A stretch of 64,000 nucleotides of DNA from Puffinus mauretanicus (lineage: Eukaryota > Chordata > Aves > Procellariiformes > Procellariidae), in NCBI GenBank assembly GCA_023333565.1, contig JAJKFH010001094.1, positions 4,340,001-4,404,000 of the forward strand, given 5' to 3'. Positions 36,300 to 47,940 of the stretch are shown piece after piece; positions within the stretch are counted from its first letter, which is position 1; each line of letters begins with the position of its first letter. Below the pieces are notes generated by a model, which saw only the letters and a list, made by a program, of their open reading frames with translations, made no database searches and was not told the origin of the DNA. Made by a program: the position numbers and the translations under genes.

Positions 36300-39200
36300 G
36301 CTTACTTTTGTCCCTAGTTTTGTACAAATTCTTTAGTATACCATGGGGCTAGAAGCGATGTCATGACCAGCAACCTCATGGTTGTGTGGGCAGCTATTCC
36401 TTCTAATCCTAGGGAATGCTAGATCAAGCTTTGTCTCAAAAATAATTAAACCTTTTGCATTCACTCCTCCCAGTGGCATGGCTGCTTCAGATCCTCTCTG
36501 CTTAGCTGGTTAGAAACCTTATTTCCCAGCTGAGATGTAGTTATGGCTCATTTATGCTCAGTCTGAATTGAACGTTGAGAGGGGAAATCCAGGACACATG
36601 GTGTATTCAGTGCCTGAGATGGACTGTAATTACACTGAGGGAGCTGCCAAGGAGCTCTGCTCAATGGATGGAGGCGTTTGGAGAAGGGTGGTGCCCTTGC
36701 AGTTGTGAAAGAAATATTTCTCCATATTATCAAAGCATAAGCCTGTAGCTCAGCTTGTCCCAGTGGATGGTGAGGGTAGGAAAGATTTTCATCTTCTAAG
36801 CCAAACTTATAAAACTTCCAAACATCTTTTGCCTCTTGAGCTCAAGTAACAATAGGCTTCGTTTTCTCAGCTTCATCTCTGCTCACTGAAGTGAGAAGTA
36901 TTGGTTCCCAGGGGGAGATATGAAGCTAAGTAAAACAAGCTGCGTGCAATTACTGCTTTCTGAAAACCAGGAGGAGCTGGGCCAGTACAAATGGTAAGGT
37001 TCGGTTCTCGATAAGATTTTTTCAGAGCGGCACTGAAGGGCAAACCCCACAGCCCTAATTCAGCTAAACATCTCCATGTCACATTCTGACCAAAAAAAGA
37101 CTGAACAATCTGTCTGGGAGCTACAGTTGCTTCTTCAATCCCTTTTCAAAAAAATTCCCTAAAACATAGCATTTTCTACTGCATCTCATTTTGCCATAGC
37201 ACTACTGGTTGCCAGAGAGGGCTTCACTGAGGATAAATAGCATATAGCAGGTCAGTGGTGTTTGAGGATGAAGCAACGCCCTGCACACACTCGTATTTCT
37301 CCCCGCACTTGCACGTTCTTCCAGGGTTGCGAGTTTTGCATCTCTTCCACCATTCCTGCTCCAGCTCCCTGCCCTGTGCTCAAAGACTGAGAACATCCAC
37401 TTAAGTCTGCTTAGGAGATTGTTATGAGGGATGCGTCAAGAAGTCTTGGCTTGTTGTCCTCCTTATGGATCCGTGTGCATTTCATAAAAGGACAGGTTCT
37501 CTGATGGCCTCCTATGTGCTTGCAGTGGCAGTGTTGGAGGCAGTGGTTTCCCATCCTCTCCCCAACCTCTTTTGAACTGCTGTCAGTATGACGACTGGCT
37601 TCATTGTCCTTCAGCGCTGAAAGGGCAGCAGACAAGCTTCCCGCTGGAGTGGCCCTGCACGTGCCCAGGTGTCGTCGTCACCGGCTGGGCAAATAGTGCT
37701 GGCAGGGACACAGGAGCCAGAAGACAGTGCAGATCCTACTCTGAAAGGTATGGCATTGCAAGGCTGAGAGATGTTTGGGGGAGCGGGGGGAGTGCAGTTG
37801 TCACCCAAATTGGCTTACGCTTCTGCACACGATGGGGACATGCTATTGTGATGTCAAATATGCTCTTTACCATTTTCCAGGATGGTTCCTAATCTCTGTG
37901 TCCTGCTGTTCTTCTCTCTTCCCCCTGGGCAGCCGAGACAGCAGTAGCAGCTCCCTGTATCTCTGGGTAAATGGCAGCTGGGCCAAGAAACAGGCTTTAT
38001 CTTTCACGGAGGCAAATATACTTGTTTTTCTCATACTGCCTGTCTCTGCAGGTATCATTTCAGGACTTCCAGGCTCTCTGTGAGCTGGGATCCATCTGAG
38101 AGACTGTCTGTACTCAGCCTGCCACTGCGGTGGAGCTGCCCATTTTGGACATTTGCAAGGTGTTCTCTGCTCTGCTGCCAGCCTTGCTTCATTCTCAGAG
38201 AGGCTGTTAGCCCTGGTGGGGCTTTCAGACTTTGAGTGCGAGGTTTAAATCCAGCTGAAAGATGCTCTTGCTCTTGCTCTCCCCTGCTTCTGACTTATTC
38301 TTCACCTATTCTTACTGTCGATGAGGATGGGTTTTGTTCTGCATTGTCTGGAATGGCTGGATTTTAAGAAGAACAGGGCTGTTTCACTGTGTCTTGAGGC
38401 TCTGTGGTTTTAATAATTGCTGCCCAACAACCTTGTACTTTTGAGGAAAAAAGAAAAAAAAAGGGGGTGGAGGGGGGGCTCCTTGAAGTACTGTTAGTGT
38501 TTGAAGTTAAATCATGCAACTCTACGATTATCAAAACACACATCTGTGTTTACTGAGTGTATCTTACGTTTTAGTGCAGTTTTTAAAAGGCCTCTTCTTC
38601 CAGTCAAGCTGCCAGGGATAATTTCAACACATGTTCAGAGTCCTAGGTGAAAATACTGCTGATGAATAATGCCCCTCACAGAGCCTATGACAGCAAGTTA
38701 AACTGAGTAGTTAGACTAAACTTTGCATAGTTCAGAAGTTCCTGTTCATGACACAGTTTACTGCTTTGTTGCTTGCTTGTGGCATCTTTTTTTCAAAACA
38801 AAAACAAAAACAAAACAAAAAAACCTTGTTCGCATAGTTATTAGGCTTTTGAAAATAAATGAAGCAAACTCTGAAAATGCAGTAAGAGCTGTCTCACGTG
38901 AGGCAAATGCTGACACAGTAACCTAACTGCTTACTCGGTATTCAAAGCACAGCACACATTCACACAAAACCTTGCTGCAGCTTACTGGAGCAGCAGCTTA
39001 CAAGAGGATGGAATATTTTATAAAAAGGATCTAGAGAAAATGAAAAAAGAGTACATGACCATGCAGTGGTTAGTGATAACTGCTCCCCTCAGCTCCACGC
39101 TGAGCTTCAAAGCAAATAGCTAAGCCCTTCCTGCAAAAAGAAGCATGATTGCTGAACAAGTGCATGCCTTGAAGCCCACTGCTCCAGTTACAGCAGGTAT

Positions 39201-42200
39201 CCTTATGTTGTATTATTTCATTGTGAGGCTTAGAGTTGTATGTTTGTTTCTAAGAACTGCAGTAATTGTGGTTTCAGAAATATTTGGTCATTTTTATTAA
39301 TAATTGCAACAATTATTTCATCTGTCTGATTCACCTCTAGCCCTCTCCAGCAAAGAGGAGAGAGGGACATCCCCCCAAACCTTCCGGTCTGGGTTAAAAC
39401 ATCTCCCTGCATCACCAGGGGAGGTGCAGCCTCACAACTCTTCTGATGGAGAAGGAGCTGAACCTGGTCCTCTCACACGACAGACAAATTCTCAGACTGT
39501 TGAATTACTGCTTAAAAAGGGACTGGGAACATGACCACCACTCCCACCATCTCCTCTTTTGCCTCTAGATGTGCTTAGTCAGAGTGAACCACGAGAGGGA
39601 GGGGTGCGAGGGTAGTAGGTACGAGGTCTTGGTGGGACGTAAGCGTGAGCAAGGTGTTAGTTGGTTGGTGACATCAGGCACTGGGGTGAGGCAGCTGAGG
39701 TGTTTTTCATAGCTAAATGTTTTACCTTCTGTAAGCCGGTTTGGTAGCTGATTACCTGCAAAATATGGGGTAAAATGCATAACCTTGTATCTCTTTGCTT
39801 TGCCCAGGGGGAAGTGTCCACTGCCAAGACAGAACAACTGAGAATAAACTTCACCAAGCATCTTTCCCCTCACACTTTCAATGGGTTATCCTAAACTTAC
39901 TCACAGACAAATACTGAAATGAGTCTTATTTGCACATAGCTTCATAAAAATTGACCTTTCATACAGAGGAATTGCTTTTCTCCCATGTCAAGGAATTCCT
40001 TTTTTGGATTTGGGATTTTTTAAAATTCTTGCCAATATAATATATACTGTCTATGAATCTGAACCTACAGAATACACCCACATGAAAGTCAGGACAGTTA
40101 TCTTTTTATTCCCCATAGTTTATAAAGAAATTTCATGTAACTCAGCAGATCCCAGCTTCCTTTGCTCTGTACTTTAACCACTAAGGCCACAGCTTCCCCC
40201 ATGCTGCTCCCTGAGTTGCAGCAGTAAAGCTCTTTGTGAGGCCGGGCCATGAACCATATTGTAAATTGATTTTTAAAAAAGGCAGGGGAATGGGGTGGGG
40301 GAGAGCAGAAAACCACCCAGCAAGACCCACTATTTTTTTGCCTCCTGGAACTACAGAGAGAGTTGCGTACTCCTATACAAAGTGAATGTCCCATGGGCAG
40401 TAGAGTTGTTTCAATTCAGTGACTTTTTACAACCACCCCAGACTCACTTTGCATAAAGCACAAGAAGAAACCAGGCATTCAAGGAGTGAGGCAACAAAGA
40501 ATTAGGGAGGAGGTTACAAAATCTGAAATGAAATGTCATTGTGGGAAAATGATCAAAGCATGCACCCAGGGAAGATAGATGTAGACCGCCTAAAACAGCT
40601 GTGCAATTCTTTAGGGACTCAGTGGAGTTTTTGCTGGGTCTATGTTGCAATTGTTCTCATGGTTCATGCTTTGTAAATCCATAGCTTGCTCTAACTTGTA
40701 GTGATGTGAACTTGATGAACTGCTACTTGGGTCATTTGATATTTATTTTAGTAATTTAAACTTGGGTTTTCCCCCTCCCGCCCCAATAAAATACAACTGA
40801 AAAGCAACACTCCAGACTCTTCTACAATACAAATTTAATCCCATAGATCTAAAGATCAGAACTGAATAACGAACACAGAAAATATACTTGAAGAGATTAA
40901 AAGGATTAAATAAATAGCTTTCTATAGAAGTAATTTTTTAAAACCTTGTGGAATGTGATAGAAAACTGAGGTGCAGCAGTGTGTTTGTGACCATCAAAGG
41001 AGCGCAGTTTGAAGGGCTTAAGTGCATTCTGGAGGATTTTTTGAATGGGAAATTTGCAGGTCGCCTTCCTCTCAGTGCTGTGGTGTCCTCTGCTTTCTCC
41101 TTGTCAGCTGTTGAAGGAGTGGCTCTCGTTCCCAGATCTCTGAATGTGTTTGATTTGGGTCCCTGCTCCAATTTCCCAGCTGTTACTTGAAGGCCGTTTT
41201 GAGGTTTGGAGTATCTTCTCTGCCTCACTTGTTGAGCCCACAACGGCCTCCAAGAAAACTAGGAGATTTGCCAAAGCATACAGGGTCAGAGGGAGTCCCC
41301 AAAACCGTGGCCGCCCTTGCAGAAACAGCAAGCTTGGCAACTGCAGACTGGTAGTCCCGGGAAGCAAAGTCATTTGTTTATCCGGAGAATCAAGAGCAGC
41401 ACCATGAATCTTTTTTGCATGGGTAGGACTTGCAGCTTGTCTCGCTCGTGTCAGTGGCCCCATCTCTGCAGCCTCCGAATCACTCAGCCTGAAAAATCCC
41501 AGGCACGGCATTACACTCACTGTTGAACTCTCCCTCATTTCTCACAGATCCCGCAATTGCTCCTGTCCCTGCCAGAAGGTTGAACATTTATTGGACCAAA
41601 CAAAATAGAGAAAAACAGCAAGAAGAATGCAGTGATGTTGTTCTGCAATAGGACTTCTGATGTGTTAGACGTCCAAAAACCTCAGTGGATAGGCATGCCG
41701 TCTTTCAGATGACAGTCTTACAGTGTGTTAGGGTTTGGGAACTTTTTAAGCTAAAGGGTAAAAATAGATGGATTCAAAACAATATGAAAATAGTCACCAT
41801 TCTCTTCGCATTCAGTCATAGGATTAGTTGAGAAGACACTGAATGATGTCCAGCAGACGAACAATTGTTGGCCCTGTCCTAGGATCAAACCCTCTGTTAA
41901 TTATCAGTAGTTAGGCTGTGTTAAATTGTGGTTATAGCAGACGTGTGTGCCGTCTGAAGATAGCTGTGCTGTGTCCCCCCCTTGGAATGCATTTGATGGA
42001 TTATTTCAGTTTCTGCTTTTGAAACTATTAGAAAGGTGAAAACATTATTATTATTACCTTTCTGCCTGCTACATCATCTAGCTGGGTTCTTGCCCAAGCA
42101 GTGCTAGTCTGTTCAATCTACCTATGGCAGTTACTAGGTGTGTGCATCTTTCGTGTCATCTCGCATTTATTCAGGTACAAAAGACTCCTGGTAACCCTTG

Positions 42201-45200
42201 CAACTATTAGTAAACACGGACCTTTTAGTGATTACCACTGTAATAATATGGAAGACCATCCACTGCCATCTTCCAGAGACTTTTTTATGATCTGAGAGGT
42301 GTTGTTCCTTCCTCCTTTTAGGCAACATTTTAACTTTACCTACTGCTGTTAGCTGTATCCTATTTTTTTATGTTTACTGACTCCTCCTATAGACCAATTA
42401 CCCTCTTACTCATCATTTAGCTGCATTATGTATAGATACACACCTTTCCCCCCCCCCCAAGCAATACTGCACACCTATTTGATAATTTTGGGTGGGCCTT
42501 TTGTGTTTTACAGCATGAGAAAACAGGCCATTTAAATATGGTAGTGATTAATATTGCAGCATTTCTTACGTAAAAACATGAGTTTGACGCTCACGGGATG
42601 GCGTGCACCTCGGAGCATTTGTAACTTCAATGCATTAAGATATTTCCTAACTTAAAACCAAAATAAAATCCAGTGCTGACACCAGTTACTTCTAACTTCA
42701 CTGTATCTAGCCAGACCATACTGAAACAATGCATAAACCTTGTTGTGGAGCCCATGGAAAGGGAGTGAGATCACTGGAAATTCAGCCCAGATTCGGTCAG
42801 GACCTGGCCCCAGTTTACTTGGTTGATTCACAAACTCTGGAGACCTGGTTCAAATTGTGGCTGAAAACACTGTGTACTATTATCCACATATAAATTGCCA
42901 TGTGAAAGGGCAATTTTTCTCTTCCCTCCATGAAGTTGTTCTTTCTTGAGCTCTGTGGCACCTTTTTTGGACTTCCTCTTGTTGTCATTGGTGAAAATGA
43001 GGAGAATTGTGTGCAGGAAAGCTAGAAGAGAAATCTTAATGTTTGAGGGCGATCTTAAGATCTGAGTAGGAAGCTTAGGTGGTAAACTGGGAGAAACAAG
43101 AAGTGAGCTGTATCACCCAAGCCTCTGGGATTAAATGTCAGGAAGTTACATGTTATTCTCCTGGCTCTGCCAGCTCAGACCTTTCGTTTGGAAGTAACGT
43201 CTGTCTAAACTGTTCCCTGCTGTTGTCGTTGATCCCAGCTCCTGCTTCCCACATTGTTCTTCTTCCCCTCATGTGCACACATTTTTTTTCTCAGTTGTAA
43301 ACCAGTTGCAACTCAGAGAGGGGCTAGAATAAACCCCTTTTATTCTTTTGCAGTATGGTTCATTGATGCGGTTCCTGATCCCAGCCCATGCATGCCTGAA
43401 TTGGGAAGAGTGACAGTATGGAGCAAGGCTGGGAACTCCCTTAGCTGGCACCAACTCCACAGGACAAGGCCCGTGGACTGGTGCTCTGAATTACCACCTA
43501 CCCGTGGGCATGTTGTTTTACGTTCTGTCCCTACTTTCCCCCTCCCTAAAGCCAGAAGACTTTGCACGTGACCATCCATCTCTCAGAGATGTTTGGAGGA
43601 TTAAATAGCTAATACCACTTCAAGCCAAGATTTCTCAAACTGATATTAGTCTTTTAAAATTGACTTGGGCCTAAAGAGTCCCAAAATAAGGCTCTGAATT
43701 TTAGAAGTGTAGCATGTTTGACAGTGATTGTATCGAAATAAATAGATTTATGTTCACTTCCAGAAGCCTGAACGTGATTGAAAAAACCTTACATTTCCTG
43801 ATCGTTTGAGCTTTCATGGATGGTATTTACTGTCACTCTTTACCCCCTGTTTCTCAAGTTGTTTAAAGGGATGAAAGAAAAGTAGAAAAAGTATTCTGCG
43901 TGAGCTTTTAAACAGAGAAATATAAGCCTCCTTAAAATGGATTAGCATAATGTATTTAAAATTTCAGAGAAATACAAAGATTTTGGCATGCTATGCAAGA
44001 GTGGAATTACTGTTAACACCTTCCATCCAACTCTGAAAAGCATGTTTTGTTATGTGCTGTCTACTGATGCCCAAAATATCCACCTTTAAAAGTGAACTTT
44101 TCCATCTCTGATGAAAAAAGTGATCAGAATTGCCCCAGCACTCTCCTTGTTCCCATGCTCCTGCTTCTTACTGCATCCAAACCAAATAAAGATATTAATG
44201 AGGACTAAATCCAAGTCAAGTTAAAATCTCAGTTGTTTCTTCTTAACAATGCATGGTTGGATTAATTTGTGAGACTATTGTCTTCTATTTTTCATCCTTA
44301 TTACACTGTTTATCAGCTGATTGAGCTGTGCTTTTACTTGTGGGCAGAGACCAAGAATGGAAAACATAATCCTCAAGGTGCCTGAGAAATTTAAGATTGC
44401 AAGATCATTCCTGTTTTCCACGCAAACCCTACTATAAGACTCATGATCAAACGTCTGGAAGTATTTGCTTTTGACAATGAGGTAAAGATATTTTTCTTTC
44501 AAATAATGAAAGAGATAATTAATATTTTGCTTAGCAGAAAAAAGATCTACCTTACTTACCAGGCAGCTGTACAAGCTGTTTACACTTGCAGAGGAAGGGA
44601 ATATGTAGCTCATGTCTTGCACTTCCATCTGCTGCCTTTACTTTGGTGAAAGGCATGTTTCAGATAAAAAAGTAGTCCAATGTTTGATCTTCCGATTCCT
44701 GGAGTGGGGACAGAGTTCAGTGAGGTCTTGTCGAGAGGAGTGGGCATGCATAAGAAGAATGGATAGGCCTTAAATGTATGATTTGTATTTATTTGTGTTA
44801 TCATATTTGGAGCATTTCTGTTACAAATGTAAGCACATCCGAAAGTGGAGCAATTTTATTGAGTGTAAAAAATGAGAGCCAAGTAACTACTTCTAAGCAG
44901 TACTGGAGTCATCTTAATGCAGGGCAATAATTTGCATCTTTGGAGTGCAAAAAATTGGAGCCTAAAAAAAGGAGAGAAAGTTTTTGTAAAATGTTACCTC
45001 TTTGAAATGACTGTCCTTCGTCTTTGCTCTACATCTCCTGAAGAGCAGGAAGACCAGAGGAGTGGGAGATTAGCTAGAGTGATCAGCAGAGGAGAATCAG
45101 CTACTGTGGGCTAGGTGAGGTCCCGTGATGTGATGTGACATGACAGTGCTCCGGGGCTTAACACCCTCCAGCTGTAAGATGTTCCTGCATGAGGGGAAGT

Positions 45201-45342
45201 AGCCAGCTGTCCTAGCCAGTCCTCAGCAGAAAATCAGAGAGGGACGTTCACATGTTTATTGCTATACTTCGGAAAAGGAGCAGCTGGTATTGCACGTTAT
45301 TTGTTTATCTTCCTCTTATCCTTTTCTGTTGTTTCTTAAAGC
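36300..45342. other. Non-coding stretch, no gene recognised
   Basis: A CAAAA-type run occurs at about 38798-38825 and a C11-like run at about 42449-42459. The interval 40938-41538 holds four overlapping frames of 80-144 codons across both strands. Overlap on opposite strands argues that at most one could be real, and none is recognised. Confidence 0.55.
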
Positions 45343-45375
45343 ATCCTTTGTATATCCTTTGCATATCCTTTGCAA
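45343..45375. repeat. 11-bp tandem repeat, three copies
   Basis: ATCCTTTGTAT (45343-45353), ATCCTTTGCAT (45354-45364) and ATCCTTTGCAA (45365-45375) are head to tail. On the minus strand each reads as an ATGCAAAGGAT-type word, resembling a composite of an octamer-like half (ATGCAAA) and an HMG-box-like half (CAAAGG). The 11-bp period is close to one helical turn, so the three sites would lie on the same face of the DNA. Confidence 0.85.
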
Positions 45376-45615
45376 GTGAGAAAGATTAGCTCATCTGAGC
45401 ACTGAACAGTTTAATTTTCCCAGGTTTCTAGGAAGATGCTGGAGCCAATGGTTATTAGTGACTCCTAACATTTGAATTCATCTCCTGTTACTGCCAGTCA
45501 GAGATCAACAGAAAGATTACACAATGAAATAACTCATTTCAAGGGGATTTAAGCTCCTAAATACCTTTTCCAGGCTTCAGCTGTGTCTCAGCTTCCCATT
45601 TGCAACAGGCATTCC

Positions 45616-45661
45616 CATCTCAAACAAATTGCAAATCTCATCTCAAACGAATTGCAAATAA
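45616..45661. repeat. 23-bp tandem duplication with ATTGCAAA sites
   Basis: Two head-to-tail copies of a CATCTCAAACRAATTGCAAA unit (45616-45638 and 45639-45661) match at 20 of 23 positions. Each carries ATTGCAAA, which resembles an octamer-like or C/EBP-like site. It lies about 240 bases from the 11-bp triplet at 45343, which also contains TTTGCA words. Confidence 0.85.
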
Positions 45662-47340
45662 GTTATGAAACACCTGATTATTGTAGAGGGAAGATGCATC
45701 TGAACACAATGCATAACAGGGGTCTTGGAGACACAAGGTTATCTCCTTGTGTGTGTATCTACTTCTTCCTTACAAGGGATCTTGCTAGCTAAAAAAAAAA
45801 GAGAGAGAAAGTACCATGCTTGGACAGTTCATTATGCCATTAAAGTTACTAGAATTTTTTTGTGACTAACATTTCACAGATTTTATGGAAAAAACGAAGT
45901 CTTTGTCATCTCCATGGTTCTAAGAATAATTTGGTGATTTAACTCCTTGGAAATATCTTTTCTTTTTCATCTGCTCATTTCCTCAGTCTTACTTTATGAG
46001 AGAGAGAGTGAGTTTTCAGAAATATTCCAAGAAATGAAGCAATACAGGACAAATGACTGAGTTTTTGGAATGTAGCAATGTATTTCTTTGGGAATCCTTG
46101 AAGCAGATGAAGTGATAGACAGAATGTTTCACTGTAGCTTCAGCCTGGAGAATTTGTCATTTCAGAGCAGCTGGAGCATTGGCACAAGCTCCCATGTTAT
46201 GTTTTTCCTTTAATCGATTCATGATTACCCCCCCAATTATTCCATTCTTTGGCTTAAAATAAAAATAAGTGAATCCACTCCACACCTAGAAAAATATAAA
46301 GCTCCAGTCCTTGCCTCATGCAAACATCTATTCACATTCATAAAACTAAACTAATTTGCTCCAACTAAGAATGTAGCCTTTAATCCATTGTCCAACTACT
46401 AAAATGGAATAATCAAGAATTATTTATTGCCTAAGGTTCAGATGGACTTAAGTGCAAATGTACCATAAATCCTTTCTCCTTTTTTTTTTTTTTAAAAAAT
46501 CCAGCCAGCAGTCTCTCTGTTTCCAAGCTTTAAACTCATCTTGTCTTTGTGGATTAGGGTTGACAAGGAAGTTAGCTTTCCAGCTGGGAGGCATGTTCCA
46601 TGTTCTCTTCCTAAACATTTTCCATGGGTTTTGGTGTATTCTTTATATTCATTTTGTCCAAGTAAAAAAAGCATGAAATAGTGTAATCATGCAACCTGTC
46701 TGAGGCTAGATTAATTTCAGGGATTTCTTGCCCAAACTATGTACTGCAAGTGAGAATCCTTTATCTCAAATGAGGGACCAATCTTCATTTCAATATTTTG
46801 CTTTTCATACGTGTGTTCCCCACTGCTGGTTGAGGATCCAGTAGAAAGCCATGGCTTTGGAGGAGACTAGAAGCCTGCCTAAAACAATCAGGACTGAGCT
46901 GCTGTTACTCTAAAGTCTGGATCATTTTGTGGGATAGAGTTTAAACAGCATACATTAATACAGCTGAGGCACTGGAATTGAAGAGGAAAAGCATGAAACC
47001 ATGCTCACCATTGCTCGTTATTAATGATCATGTCTGTGTTGGTGTTTTTTTGCACCTCTGCCAGTTAGCTTTTGAAGTTGAACATGCCTAATGGGCTTAT
47101 TTGAGAGAGGAAAGATGACAATAAGGTATCAGAGAGAGCAGATCCATGGAAAAATAGTGATGATGGAAAATATGGTGAGTGGAAGGAAAGCAATTCATAA
47201 GAGAAAGGGATTAGAGACCTTTCCTTTCTTTTCTCTTTTTCCCTCCAGAGGATGGGAGAGAGTGTCCAAATTTTCTGTGCACCACAGTTTTTTTCCATTT
47301 CAAGGCCAAAAAGGACCATTGCAGTAAGTCAGTTTGATTT
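45662..47340. other. Non-coding stretch up to the LTR
   Basis: Nothing gene-like. T-rich runs occur at about 46483-46495 and 47217-47247. The last five bases (GATTT, 47336-47340) are the upstream copy of the LTR target-site duplication. Confidence 0.65.
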
Positions 47341-47467
47341 TGTCATGGTTTAACTCCAGCCAGCAACTAAGCCCCACGCAGCCACTTGCACAATCCCCCC
47401 CTGGAGGGATGGGGGAGACAATCAGAAGAGTAAGAGTGAGAAAACTTGTGGGTTGAGATAAAGACAG

Positions 47468-47473
47468 TTTAAT
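47468..47473 (-). terminator. Polyadenylation signal of the solo LTR (ATTAAA)
   Basis: ATTAAA on the minus strand is followed by the CTTTATCTCAACCC stretch typical of the R/U5 part of this family. It is the common AATAAA variant and supports the minus orientation of the element. Confidence 0.6.
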
Positions 47474-47654
47474 AGGTAAAGCAAAAGCTGCACACACAGG
47501 CAAAGCAAAACAAGGAATTCATTCACTGCTTTCCATCGGCAGGCAGGTGTTCAGCCATCTCCAGGAAAGCAGGGCTCCATCACGCGTAACGGTTATTTGG
47601 GAAGACAAATGCCACCACTCCGAATGTCCCCCCCTTCCTTCTTCTTCCCCCAGC

Positions 47655-47662
47655 TTTATATA
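47655..47662 (-). promoter_or_regulatory. TATA box of the solo LTR
   Basis: On the minus strand the sequence AGTATATAAAGCTGGGG carries TATATAAA at these positions. Its place inside the LTR, upstream of the ATTAAA signal, fits the retroviral promoter. Present activity cannot be judged. Confidence 0.7.
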
Positions 47663-47940
47663 CTGAGCATGATATCATATGATATTGAACATCCCTTTGG
47701 TCAGTTGGGGTCAGCTGTCCCACTGTGTCCCCTCCCAGCTTCTTGTGCACCCCCAGCCCACTCGCTGGTGGGGTGGGGTGAGGAGCAGAAAAGGCCTTGA
47801 CTCTGTGTAAGCTCTGCTCAGCAGTAACGAAAACATCCCTGTGTTATCAACACTGTTTCCAGCACAAATCCAAAACATAGCCCCATACTAGCTTCTGTGA
47901 AGAAAATTAACTCTACCCCAGCCAGAACCAGCACAGATTT

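Larger units (their letters stand above)
47341..47935 (-). mobile_element. Solo LTR of an endogenous retrovirus (ERVL-type, TguLTR5-like)
   Basis: This 595-bp element starts TG and ends CA and is flanked by a perfect 5-bp target-site duplication GATTT (47336-47340 and 47936-47940). The terminal sequences match an LTR family I know as abundant in neoavian birds: TGTCATGGTTTAACTCCAGC at one end and, on the other strand, TGTGCTGGTTCTGGCTGGGG. Minus-strand orientation is inferred from a TATATAAA box (47662-47655) followed about 190 bases on by ATTAAA (47473-47468), giving U3, R and U5 in that order. A 14-bp palindrome (47672-47685) lies just upstream of the TATA box. There is no internal retroviral sequence on either side, so this is the scar of LTR-LTR recombination. 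The frames inside are not genes. Confidence 0.92.

Noticed and set aside
45421..45480. Possible third copy of the duplicated unit (shared GAAGATGCT-GAGC-type words)
   Set aside because: Similarity covers only about 35 bases with many mismatches and does not extend, so it is probably chance.
47597..47800. Open frames inside the solo LTR
   Set aside because: LTRs of this kind do not encode proteins, and the frames have no retroviral features.
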